Assembly: GCA_020621965.1 (NCBI GenBank)
Contig: JAHRYV010000009.1
Location: 1 to 64,000, forward strand
Direction of reading: 5' to 3'
DNA: 64,000 nucleotides
DNA from: Curvibacter sp.
GTDB lineage: Bacteria > Pseudomonadota > Gammaproteobacteria > Burkholderiales > Burkholderiaceae_C
Under the pieces are notes generated by a model. The model worked only from the letters and a program-made list of their open reading frames with translations. It was not told the DNA's origin and ran no database searches. Position 1 is the stretch's first letter. Each line of letters starts with the position of its first letter. The position numbers and the translations under genes are program-made. Positions 9,915-20,755 of the stretch are shown here, in pieces.

Positions 9915-9924
9915 GGACCTGACC

Positions 9925-10878
9925 ATGGCCGAGCTCATCCTGCACCACTATCCGTCCTCGCCGTTTTCGGAAAAGATCCGGCTCGTGCTGGGCCACAAGC
10001 AGCTGGCCTGGAAATCGGTCATCGTACCCAGCACGCTGCCCAAGCCCGACGTGGGGGCCCTGACCGGCGGTTACCGCAAGACCCCCTTTCTGCAGATCGG
10101 CTCGCACATCTATTGCGACACCGCCCTGATCTGCGACGTGCTGGAGCAGCTGCAGCCCGAACCGGCCCTGTACCCGGCCGCGCACAAGGGCCTGGCGCGG
10201 GTTGTCGCCCAGTGGGCCGAGGAGCGCCTGTTCTGGGCTGCGATGAGCCACAACTTCCAGCCCCGGGGCGCGGCGCAGGTCTTCGGTGGCGGCCCGCCCG
10301 AGCAGTGGGGCCCCATCGCCAAGGCCTTCAGCGAGGACCGCGCGCGCATGCGCACGGCCGTGCCGCGCCTGCCGCTGCCTGACGCCAGCGCCGCCTACCG
10401 CAGTTATCTGCGCCGCCTGTCCGACATGCTGCACGAACAGCCCTATCTGCTGGGGCCGGCCCCCTGTGTGGCGGACTTCGCCGCCTACCACCCGCTGTGG
10501 TTCACCCGCACCCAGGCCAGCCTGACGGCCGGCATCCTGGAGGCCACGCCGGCCGTACTGGCCTGGATGGACCGCATGGCGGCCATCGGTCACGGCCGGA
10601 TGGAGAAGTCCAGCGCCGCGCAGGCGATTGCGCTGTGCGCCGCCGCGCCGGACCAGGGGGCCGTGCTGCGCAACACACCGTTTCAGGACGAGCACGGCAT
10701 CGCCCTGGGCAGCCGGGTCAGCATCGCCAGCGACAGCTTCGGGCCCGAGCCCAGCACGGGCGAGCTGGTCGCCGCCACCCGCATGCATTACACGCTGCGC
10801 CGCGTCGACGAACGCGCGGGCGTGGTCCACGTGCATTTCCCCCGTATCGGCTATGTGATGAAGAAGGACGAAACATGA
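9925..10878 (+). CDS. Glutathione S-transferase-like protein with C-terminal extension
   Basis: 317 residues. The first ~80 form a thioredoxin-like GST N-domain (HHYPSSPFSEKIRLVLGHK, then the cis-Pro region KTPFLQIGSHI and the glutathione-contact segment YCDTALI). Residues ~90-225 are the all-alpha GST C-domain. The last ~90 residues (from about FQDEHGIALGSRVSI) are an added beta-rich module not present in ordinary 200-230-residue GSTs. Its stop overlaps the next ATG. Substrate and use of glutathione are unproven; a fused small domain in a lipid operon could bind a hydrophobic ligand. Confidence 0.82.
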   Translation: MAELILHHYPSSPFSEKIRLVLGHKQLAWKSVIVPSTLPKPDVGALTGGYRKTPFLQIGSHIYCDTALICDVLEQLQPEPALYPAAHKGLARVVAQWAEERLFWAAMSHNFQPRGAAQVFGGGPPEQWGPIAKAFSEDRARMRTAVPRLPLPDASAAYRSYLRRLSDMLHEQPYLLGPAPCVADFAAYHPLWFTRTQASLTAGILEATPAVLAWMDRMAAIGHGRMEKSSAAQAIALCAAAPDQGAVLRNTPFQDEHGIALGSRVSIASDSFGPEPSTGELVAATRMHYTLRRVDERAGVVHVHFPRIGYVMKKDET

Positions 10879-11783
10879 TCAAGGATTTCGCCGGCAAGAC
10901 GGCGGTGTTGACGGGCGCGGGCTCCGGCTTCGGCCTGGAGTGCGCACGCATCGGTGCGCGCCTGGGCATGAACCTGGTGCTGGCCGACGTGCAGCAGAAC
11001 GCGCTGGAGCAGGCCGCCGCCGAGATGCGGGCGCTGGGCGTCGAGGTGCTGGCGCAGCAGGTCGACGTGTCGGACGCTGCGCAGATGGGGCATCTGGCCC
11101 AGCGGGTGCAGGAGCGCTACGGGGCGCCGCATTTCGTCTTCAACAACGCCGGCGTGGCCTCCGGGGGCCTGGTCTGGGAGAACACGGTGCAGGACTGGGA
11201 GTGGGTGTTGGGCGTCAATCTGTGGGGTGTCATCCACGGCGTGCGCCTGTTCACGCCCATGATGCTGGAGGCCGCGCAAAAAGACCCGGCCTGGCGCGGC
11301 CACATCGTCAACACCGCCAGCATGGCCGGCCTGCTCACGCCGCCCAATATGGGGGTCTACAACGTCAGCAAACACGCGGTCGTGGCGCTGAGCGAGACGC
11401 TGTACCAGGACCTGGCGCTGGTGACGGACCAGGTGGGTGCCTCGGTGCTGTGTCCTTTTTTCGTGCCGACCGGCATCCACCAGAGCGAGCGCAATCGCCC
11501 CGGCGAGCTCGCCGCCGCGAAACCCACCCGCAGCCAGCTGATCGGCCAGGCCATGAGCGACAAGGCGGTCACCTCGGGCAAGGTGACGGCGGCGGAAGTG
11601 GCGCAGAAGGTGTTTGATGCCATGGCCGCCGGGCAGTTCTACATCTACAGCCATCCCAAGGCCATCGCCTCGGTGCAGACCCGGCTGGAAGACGTCCTGC
11701 AGGCCCGCAATCCGACCGACCCGTTCGCGCACAAGCCCGAACTCGGCGAGGAGCTGCGCCGGGCCCTGCGCGCCGCCGCCTGA
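10875..11783 (+). CDS. SDR-family oxidoreductase
   Basis: 302-residue short-chain dehydrogenase: cofactor motif TGAGSGFG near residue 13, NNAGVASGG, and catalytic YNVSKHAV with a preceding Ser in NTASMAG. The start ATG overlaps the GST stop (ATGA), so translation is coupled. It is the last rightward gene of the cluster; the next gene converges with only 6 bp between stops and no terminator hairpin that I can see. The substrate is unknown. Confidence 0.88.
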   Translation: MIKDFAGKTAVLTGAGSGFGLECARIGARLGMNLVLADVQQNALEQAAAEMRALGVEVLAQQVDVSDAAQMGHLAQRVQERYGAPHFVFNNAGVASGGLVWENTVQDWEWVLGVNLWGVIHGVRLFTPMMLEAAQKDPAWRGHIVNTASMAGLLTPPNMGVYNVSKHAVVALSETLYQDLALVTDQVGASVLCPFFVPTGIHQSERNRPGELAAAKPTRSQLIGQAMSDKAVTSGKVTAAEVAQKVFDAMAAGQFYIYSHPKAIASVQTRLEDVLQARNPTDPFAHKPELGEELRRALRAAA

Positions 11784-11789
11784 GCGGGA

Positions 11790-14789
11790 TCAGTGGATCT
11801 TGGGCGGTGACTGCTTGTCGACGTCCAGCAGCTCCAGCTGGGCCAGCGGGTTGTTCTGGCGGTCGATCGCATCCACGAACTGCCGCAGTTCGGCGCTCTG
11901 GATGAAGCTGGCCGCTGAACTGGCTTCGAGCAGGCGGGCCGGCGTCATGGGCTGGGCGACCGCATAACCCTGCACGTAGTCCACGCCGATCTCCGCCAGC
12001 GCCTGCACCGTGGAGGCGTCTTCGGCCCACTCGGCGATGGTTTTCATGCCCAGGTTGCGGGCCAGATTGACGATGGCCTCGACGATGGACACATTGGCCG
12101 GGTGCTGGTTCATGTTGACGATGAAGCTGCCGTCGATCTTGAGCAGGTCGGCCGGCAACTCCTTCAGGTAGGAGAAGGAGGTGTAGCCGGCACCGAAATC
12201 GTCCAGCGCCACCCGCGCGCCGTAGCTGCGCACGCGGTCGATGAAACGACGCGTGTTCTGCAGGTCGTGCAGGGCCACGCTTTCGGTGATCTCGATGGTC
12301 AGGAAACTGGAGACGTGGCTGTTGCGGCGCAGGATGTCGAACACCTCGTGCATGAACTCCTCGTCGTTGAGCGAGGCGCCGCTGAGGTTGACGCAGACGA
12401 ACTGCGTGCGCTGCAGTTTGGCGCGATGCACGTCGAGCCAGGCCAGGGTCTGGGTCAGCACCCAGCGGTCGATCATGCTCATGCGGCCGCTGTGTTCGGC
12501 CGCGGAGAGCACGCGCGCCACCGGAATCTCGGTGCCGGAGGCGTCGCGCATGCGCAGCAACACCTCGAAATTGAGGGCGTCGAGCGGCCGGGTCAACGAC
12601 ATGATGGGCTGCATCTCCAGGAAGAGCCCCTCGATGATCTCATTGGCCGAGATCTCGCCGATCAGGCGGATCTCCGCCTGGTGCTCCCGGAAGGCCGGGG
12701 AATCCTGTTCGTAGACCACCAGGCCCTTGTGCTGCCCGTGTTTGGCCTCGCGGCAGGCATGGTCCGCCGTGGACACGACTTCCTTGAGCTGGGCACCGCG
12801 GCTGACTTCGAGCAGGCCGATGGAGACCCGCACGTGGAAGGCCTTCTCGCCGACCCGGAAGGGCTTCTCGTCGATGCTGTTGACGATGCCGCGGCAGATC
12901 ACGGTGGCCAGCGGCATGCGGGTGTCGGTGAGCAGGATCACGAACTGGTCGCCGCCGACGCGGCCCAGGCGCATCTGGCCCGACAGCAGGCTATTGACGC
13001 GCAGGCAGAACTGGCGCAGCACCTCGTCGCCGGCATTGTGTCCGTACAGGTCGTTGATGAGCTTGAAACGGTCGAGGTCCAGGTAGCCCAGGGCCATGGG
13101 GTGATCGGCGTCGATCCGGCTGGCCGCCTCGTTGAACATCTTCTCGATGCCGCGCCGGTTCAGCACCTTGGTCAGGGCATCGTTGTCGGCCAGGAAGGTC
13201 AGTTCCTCGGCGGCGATCGACTTGTCGGTCACGTCCTGCATCGAGCCTTCGATCTTGTCGCCCGAAAGCGCGGCCTTGACCAGGTAGCGCCGGGGCCCCT
13301 CGGTTCCGGTGATGTCCACCTGGCTGCGGAATTCCAGTTCGCCGTCGTCGCTGAACTGCACCAGGTCGAGCAGCTGATGCCAGATCTCGACGCCGAAGTA
13401 CTGTTGCCAGGTGTGGTGATAACTCTTGAAGGCGCGCGGCCCCAGCATGCGGCGCAGCGCCGGATTGATGCTGGTGAACTTGCCCTGCAGATCCAGCGTG
13501 AACATGCCGATCGGGATCGCGTCATAGGTGTGCTGCAACTGGGCTTGGGCGGCCAGGCGTGCGCGGTGCTCCTGGCGCATCTGCTCGGCGATGGCCATGG
13601 CCGCCAGCAGGCCGGAGGACAGGGCGGCGTTGACGGTGTTGAAGAGGTCGACCAGCTGCTTCAGGCCGAAGGCCGCTGCGACGATTTCCGACAGGCCGGA
13701 AAACAGGGTCACGGTGAGCGAGGCGCAGTACCAGAACGCGACCAGCGAGCGGGTGCGCAGAATGATGTTGACCAGGGCGGCCAGCAGCAGCACGAGCGCC
13801 ACCGTGCCGATGGCCCACATCGACAGCAGGAAGACGTCGCGCGGGAAGACGAAGGCGGCGACCAGCAGGGCCAGGCACAGCCATGCCGCAATGTCGACCA
13901 GGATGGCCGAGCGGACCTTCTTCAGGTCTTCGCGCAGCAACTCCTTCATCAGGGTCACCGTCAGGATGGCCCAGAGCGCGCGCGTGAGGGATCGTATCTG
14001 CGGCAGCCAGTCCGGCGGGATCTGGTGATTGAGCCACTGGCCGTCCCAGCCGGCCGCCGTGGCACTGATGCGCAGCGTCACGATCAGCCAGGCGGCGAAG
14101 ACGATGTAGACCTTCTGGCGGTTGATCAGCGCCGTGATCAGCACGAAGACGGCCAGCATGATCATCCCGCCGTCGAGCAGGCCCGAGCGGCGATGGAAGT
14201 CGTGCGCCGAGGTGTTCAGATCGTCGGGGGACCAGAGGAAGGCGGTCAGCTTGGCGGGGCCCTGGAACAAGGCCTTGCACAGGACCCGGTCGGTCGAGGC
14301 CGCGATCCGCAGCGCATGCCCCGACTTGACCTCGATGAGGTCGCCGGCGGGGACTTCCGCGGTGGTGTATCCCAGCGGCGCCTGCGTCCTCGCATTCCAG
14401 CAGGCCATCTGGACGAGGTGGCGGGAGGGAATCTCGACCAGGGCCGCGGCCTGGTCCGTCGTCGAGGGCTCCAGCAGAAACCACACCGGGTCCTCGGACA
14501 GCTTGGTTTCGTAGATCTTCTTCGGCCGGACCTTGGTCAGCTGCGCCTCGGCCTGGGCGATGGTCCACTGCTGGCTGGCGTCCTGGGCGGCCCGCAGCTC
14601 AAGTTGCTGGCGCGGCGCTACGGAGTAGAGGTCGTCCCAGAACGACAGGGCGGTCAGGGAAAAAAGTGCGATCGCAACCGGGATGATGAGGGCCGAGAGA
14701 ACCCAATACGCGCGCTCCAGTGCGACTTGCGCAAAGGCCCATCTCGATCTACCCGGTTCAGTCAGATGTTGCGTCATCGCGTTCCACAT
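11790..14789 (-). CDS. Membrane GGDEF/EAL cyclic-di-GMP protein with PAS domain
   Basis: 999 residues. An N-terminal helix (~30-50) and a ~130-residue periplasmic region are followed by about seven membrane helices (~205-400), an arrangement like 7TM sensor proteins. Next come a PAS-like segment (YDAIPIGMFTLDLQGKF), GGDEF (~545-700) and EAL (~715-960). The cyclase signature reads GGDQF instead of GGDEF, so synthase activity is doubtful. The phosphodiesterase domain keeps EVLLR, DDFGAGYTS, LKIDGSFI and TIAEWAE, so c-di-GMP hydrolysis looks intact. ATG 14789 has AAGG upstream. It probably lowers c-di-GMP in response to an envelope signal, which would affect attachment and motility. Confidence 0.9.
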   Translation of the reverse strand: MWNAMTQHLTEPGRSRWAFAQVALERAYWVLSALIIPVAIALFSLTALSFWDDLYSVAPRQQLELRAAQDASQQWTIAQAEAQLTKVRPKKIYETKLSEDPVWFLLEPSTTDQAAALVEIPSRHLVQMACWNARTQAPLGYTTAEVPAGDLIEVKSGHALRIAASTDRVLCKALFQGPAKLTAFLWSPDDLNTSAHDFHRRSGLLDGGMIMLAVFVLITALINRQKVYIVFAAWLIVTLRISATAAGWDGQWLNHQIPPDWLPQIRSLTRALWAILTVTLMKELLREDLKKVRSAILVDIAAWLCLALLVAAFVFPRDVFLLSMWAIGTVALVLLLAALVNIILRTRSLVAFWYCASLTVTLFSGLSEIVAAAFGLKQLVDLFNTVNAALSSGLLAAMAIAEQMRQEHRARLAAQAQLQHTYDAIPIGMFTLDLQGKFTSINPALRRMLGPRAFKSYHHTWQQYFGVEIWHQLLDLVQFSDDGELEFRSQVDITGTEGPRRYLVKAALSGDKIEGSMQDVTDKSIAAEELTFLADNDALTKVLNRRGIEKMFNEAASRIDADHPMALGYLDLDRFKLINDLYGHNAGDEVLRQFCLRVNSLLSGQMRLGRVGGDQFVILLTDTRMPLATVICRGIVNSIDEKPFRVGEKAFHVRVSIGLLEVSRGAQLKEVVSTADHACREAKHGQHKGLVVYEQDSPAFREHQAEIRLIGEISANEIIEGLFLEMQPIMSLTRPLDALNFEVLLRMRDASGTEIPVARVLSAAEHSGRMSMIDRWVLTQTLAWLDVHRAKLQRTQFVCVNLSGASLNDEEFMHEVFDILRRNSHVSSFLTIEITESVALHDLQNTRRFIDRVRSYGARVALDDFGAGYTSFSYLKELPADLLKIDGSFIVNMNQHPANVSIVEAIVNLARNLGMKTIAEWAEDASTVQALAEIGVDYVQGYAVAQPMTPARLLEASSAASFIQSAELRQFVDAIDRQNNPLAQLELLDVDKQSPPKIH

Positions 14790-14954
14790 TTGACGACCTT
14801 GCAGCGCTCCGCAGAGACTGCAAGGTCATGTTCTTATAGCCATGTCCCAATAACAGCACGTAGCATAACGCCTCTGGCGGGCGTTCATTGGGCGGCGCGA
14901 TGTTTTTGCAACACCTGCAGCAAGGCGCTGGCCACGCGCGACCGCGGCGCTGCC

Positions 14955-15728
14955 TCAGGCGTTGAAGCTGGCCGGCGCGGGCTCATGCAGCGCGTACGCC
15001 GGGTAGCGGGCCGCGCTGCTCTTGGCGCGCACGTCCAGGTCGGTGTGGCGCGTGTGGAAGATGAAGTTCTTCAAGGGATGCTGCGCCCGCGCCCAGCGCT
15101 CATAGGCGGTTGCCACCTCGAATGCCATCACCCGATGAGGGATGTTGTCCATGTGGGGCAGGGGGGTGAAACCCTCGCCCGGGAAGACATCGGAAAACAG
15201 CAGCTGCTGGTACATGCGGTCCAGCGGGGTGCGGGCGGCGACGACGGCCCAATCGGTGCCGTGCTGTTCCCAATAGGTGTACAGCCCCTTGAACAGCATC
15301 AGCTTGACCAGACGGCCCATGCCACCCTGGACCACGCCCAGGCGGCTGACGTGGGCCAGCGACTTGCCCTGCAGCCACTGCGGCAGCTGGATCGAGGTCT
15401 CCAGCGCCAGCGGCTGGTACTGGTTGGTCTGGATCCGCGCCGTGCCCAGCGGCGACCCATCGACCTTGGATTCGGCCAGCAGGACCACCACGCCTTCCTG
15501 CGTGTCCACGGCCTCCGGCGCCTTCAGTTTCTCGGCCACCGCCGGCATGTGGCGGGCATAGGCCGCCTGCCGAATCTGTACCGCCTTGCGCAGGTCCTCC
15601 TCGTTGCGTACCAGCTTGACGGTGAAGGGCAGGCGCTCTTCATTGCCGGGGTGGGACGAGGCCTGGACGGCCGACGGCTCGCCCAGCATGATCGACGAGC
15701 GGAAAAGGGGGGTGCTTTGTGAGTACAT
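14955..15728 (-). CDS. FeeM-like N-acyltransferase (GNAT fold)
   Basis: 257 residues resembling the N-acyl amino acid synthase (FeeM) / autoinducer-synthase-like branch of the acyltransferases. Evidence is an N-terminal VKLVRNEEDLRKAVQIRQAAY, a central beta-strand region with GTARIQTNQ, and the helix-rich SRLGVVQGGMGRLVKLMLFKG followed by DWAVVAARTPLDRMYQQLLF. FeeM enzymes join an acyl chain from acyl-ACP to an amino acid. No LuxR-type gene is seen beside it. The gene lies 165 bp from the c-di-GMP protein and shares orientation with it. Substrate is inference. Confidence 0.65.
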   Translation of the reverse strand: MYSQSTPLFRSSIMLGEPSAVQASSHPGNEERLPFTVKLVRNEEDLRKAVQIRQAAYARHMPAVAEKLKAPEAVDTQEGVVVLLAESKVDGSPLGTARIQTNQYQPLALETSIQLPQWLQGKSLAHVSRLGVVQGGMGRLVKLMLFKGLYTYWEQHGTDWAVVAARTPLDRMYQQLLFSDVFPGEGFTPLPHMDNIPHRVMAFEVATAYERWARAQHPLKNFIFHTRHTDLDVRAKSSAARYPAYALHEPAPASFNA

Positions 15729-16017
15729 TTCGGGCCTTTTGGGTTGGGTTGGACGGGACAGGACAAGTCCGGTCCGGCCCTGTTCGGTTCTGGGCCTGCT
15801 CCCGGACTCGCCCCTGTGTAATCGTGCCCGGAAGTGTGAAATAGTGCTGTTGGTATTTGTCTCTAGTTGTTGTATTAGTCGCTTGACATGCCAATCACGG
15901 GCCGTTCACCCGCCCGATTGCGGCCAAGTCGCGGCCGAGTCCGATTTTTGCCTGTGGCACACTCGCTGACTTTCTTCTCGTGAGCTGGCCGTGGCGCCAG
16001 CGATTTGTTACAGAGTC

Positions 16018-18345
<2,328 letters not shown>

Positions 18346-18399
18346 TCCATCCTCCGGCCAGGGGGTGGGGCGGGCCGTGCGGAAGGGGATAATGGCGCC

Positions 18400-19230
18400 A
18401 TGACCACGTCTGAGTACGAGCGCATGGAACTGGCGACGCTGCTGGCACGCCCGGTGGTGTTGCCCAGCATCCCCAAGGTGATCGCGCTGCTGCTCAGTGA
18501 ACTCGACCGCGCGGTCCCCGACCTGCGCAAGATCACCCAGCTCATCAGCACCGACCCGGCGCTGACCACGCGTGTGCTGCAGACCGCCAACGCGCCGCAG
18601 TTCAAGCTCTCGGGCAAGCTCCACGGCGCCTCGGAAGCCCTGGCCATCCTGGAGCTGTCGCATATACGACAGCTGGCCGCCGAGGCAGCCTCGACTGCGT
18701 CCATCAAGGGCGTGCCCGGGGTCAACCTGCCGCAGTTCTGGGCCTACAGCCTGAATGTGGCCAAGCTGGCCCGTTCGCTGGCCGGCGTGACGCGGCAGAA
18801 CCAGGGGGCGGCCTTCACCTGCGGCCTGATCCACGCCATCGGCGAGTTGGTCATGCATGCCGGCATGCCCGAGGAGATGGCGGAGCTGGACCAGGAGCTC
18901 GGCCCGCTGGACATGCGGCGCGCCGAAGCCGAACTCCAGCGCTTCGGCTACTGCTATGGCCACGTCGGCGCCGGTTATGCGCGGCAGTGGCTGTTTCCGC
19001 AACCCATCGTCGACGCGCTGGAGCACCAGTACGCGCCCTTCGAGAACAACGTCTACGAGCCGCTGGCCGGGGTCATCCATCTGGCGGCCTGGCGTGCCCG
19101 TGCCAAGGAAGCCCATCTCAACGAGCGGGCCCTGGCGGTCACCTTCCCCGGCGCAGTCGGCGAGGTCCTGAAACTGGACATCGACATGGTGCTGCAGCAG
19201 GACCCGTTCGACTGGACCGCCCACAGCTGA
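18400..19230 (+). CDS. HDOD domain protein
   Basis: 276 residues comprising essentially one HDOD domain: LPSIPKVIALLLSELDR at the start, LISTDPALTTRVLQTAN, then GLIHAIGELVMH. HDOD proteins are HD-related signalling modules that usually lack metal-dependent phosphodiesterase activity and act in motility, biofilm and stress signalling. No additional output domain is present. It is followed 42 bp later by the patatin-like gene. Partner and ligand are unknown. Confidence 0.85.
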   Translation: MTTSEYERMELATLLARPVVLPSIPKVIALLLSELDRAVPDLRKITQLISTDPALTTRVLQTANAPQFKLSGKLHGASEALAILELSHIRQLAAEAASTASIKGVPGVNLPQFWAYSLNVAKLARSLAGVTRQNQGAAFTCGLIHAIGELVMHAGMPEEMAELDQELGPLDMRRAEAELQRFGYCYGHVGAGYARQWLFPQPIVDALEHQYAPFENNVYEPLAGVIHLAAWRARAKEAHLNERALAVTFPGAVGEVLKLDIDMVLQQDPFDWTAHS

Positions 19231-19272
19231 GGGCAGGGCCGGGTGCCCAGGAGTTGCCGTTTTTCTGCACGC

Positions 19273-20385
19273 ATGAAAGCATTGCATCTGTACGCCGGGC
19301 CGCGGGCCCGCGAGCACATCCGCCAGCATGGATTGCTGCCGCAGCACATCCGCACCATCCCCGCGGCCGCCGGCGGCCCCAAGGGCCTGATCCTGGGCGC
19401 CCTGGACCGCTACCTCTTCGGGCACTGGCTGCCGCAATCGACGCAGGCCATCGACCTGATCGGGGCCTCCATCGGCGCCTGGCGCATGGCCACCGCCTGC
19501 CTGGAGCAACCCCTGGCCGCTTTCGAGCGGCTGGAGCATGACTACATCCGCCAGCACTACGAGTTCCGGCCCGGCAACAAGTTGCCGCGGGCCGAAGCCG
19601 TGAGCGCGGAGTTCGCCAAAAGCCTGCGCGCCTTCTACGGCGGGCGCGAGCAGGAGGTGCTGCAGCACCCGCGTTACCGCCTGCACATCGTCACCTCGCG
19701 CGGGCGCCACCTGCTGGGGCGCGAGCACGCCCTGCGCACGCCGCTGGGTTACCTGGGCGCCTTTCTCACCAACAGCGTGCAGCGCCGGGCCATGGGCGCC
19801 TGGCTGGAGCGCGTGGTGTTTTCCACGGCCGGCGACAGCCAGGACGGCCATCACTGCGCCCCCTTGCCCTTCGCCAGCAACGACTACCGCACGCGCCAGC
19901 TTCCGCTGGACGCGGCCAACTTCTACCCGGCGCTGCAGGCCAGCTGCTCGATCCCGTTTGCGCTACGGGCCGTGCACGACATCCCCGGCGCGCCGCCCGG
20001 CGCCTACTGGGACGGCGGCATCACCGACTACCACCTGCACCTGAACTACGCCGCCGCGCCCGACGCCGGGGAGCGGCCCGGCCTGGTGCTCTACCCGCAT
20101 TTCCAGCGTACCGTGGTGCCGGGCTGGCTGGACAAGGCGCTCAAGTGGCGCCATGGCGCCACGCACCATCTGGACAACATGCTCCTGCTGGCGCCCAATC
20201 CGCAGTGGGTCCAGACCCTGCCGCGCGGCAAGCTGCCCGATCGGCAGGACTTCACCCACTACGGCAACGACCTGGCCGCCCGCATCGCGGTCTGGAGTCA
20301 GGCCGTGCAGATGAGCTGCCAGCTTGCCGACGAATTTCAGGCCTGGCTGGAGAAACCGGACCCGACGCAACTGCAGCCGCTCTGA
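19273..20385 (+). CDS. Patatin-like phospholipase
   Basis: 370 residues. The nucleophile elbow is GASIG (GxSxG) near residue 64 and the patatin Asp dyad residue lies in YWDGGITDYH. The oxyanion loop is AAAGGPKG near residue 32. The protein lacks a signal peptide, so cytoplasmic or peripheral action on acyl lipids is likely. ATG 19273 (KALHLYAGPRAREHI) is preferred over an upstream ATG at 19243, which adds basic residues with no conserved character. No Shine-Dalgarno is obvious at either. Confidence 0.82.
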   Translation: MKALHLYAGPRAREHIRQHGLLPQHIRTIPAAAGGPKGLILGALDRYLFGHWLPQSTQAIDLIGASIGAWRMATACLEQPLAAFERLEHDYIRQHYEFRPGNKLPRAEAVSAEFAKSLRAFYGGREQEVLQHPRYRLHIVTSRGRHLLGREHALRTPLGYLGAFLTNSVQRRAMGAWLERVVFSTAGDSQDGHHCAPLPFASNDYRTRQLPLDAANFYPALQASCSIPFALRAVHDIPGAPPGAYWDGGITDYHLHLNYAAAPDAGERPGLVLYPHFQRTVVPGWLDKALKWRHGATHHLDNMLLLAPNPQWVQTLPRGKLPDRQDFTHYGNDLAARIAVWSQAVQMSCQLADEFQAWLEKPDPTQLQPL

Positions 20386-20578
20386 CAGCCGCACCCGGTC
20401 CGGATGCCGCGTGGCCGACACGCGTTTGATCAACCGTTACAACTATTTCGTGCGGGAGGTGCTGCCGGCGTGGCAGGATACGGCGCGCAAGATGACCCGC
20501 ACGCTCCACTTCGGGCCAGGACATCACCCCGCCGTCGCGCCTGCGCAGAGGCGGCCACCCGCAAAGGAACAAGACGCC

Positions 20579-20740
20579 ATGAAGAGACTGCTGCTCGCCC
20601 TCGCAACCCTGACCCTGCTGGCCGGCTGCGCCCCTGAAGTCGGCAGCAAGGCCTGGTGCGAGACCATGCAGGCCAAACCCAAGGGCGACTGGACGGCCAA
20701 CGAGGCGGCCGACTACGCCAAGCACTGCCTGTTCAAGTAG
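20579..20740 (+). CDS. DUF3012 small lipoprotein
   Basis: 53-residue lipoprotein: signal MKRLLLALATLTLLAGC with lipobox LAGC (Cys17), then a short conserved domain EVGSKAWCETMQAKPKGDW and ANEAADYAKHCLF typical of DUF3012. AAGGA lies about 11 bp upstream of the ATG. The same frame stays open upstream to 20324, and the stretch 20412-20530 gives a protein-like sequence (RYNYFVREVLPAWQDTA) that may be a decayed gene. The lipobox start is clearly the real one. Function unknown; probably outer-membrane anchored. Confidence 0.8.
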   Translation: MKRLLLALATLTLLAGCAPEVGSKAWCETMQAKPKGDWTANEAADYAKHCLFK

Positions 20741-20755
20741 GCGGCCCGGCGCGGT

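Noticed and set aside
12102-15722. Open frame of 1206 codons on the + strand
   Set aside because: Antisense to the GGDEF/EAL and FeeM-like genes; high GC leaves the opposite frame free of stops, and the translation (His/Gln/Gly/Ala-rich) shows no domain.
15883-15888. TTGACA as -35 of a tex promoter
   Set aside because: No acceptable -10 lies 16-18 bp downstream, so the promoter of tex was not called.
20324-20578. Long N-terminal extension of the DUF3012 protein
   Set aside because: A lipobox signal peptide with its own ribosome site begins at 20579; the upstream frame is at most a decayed gene.
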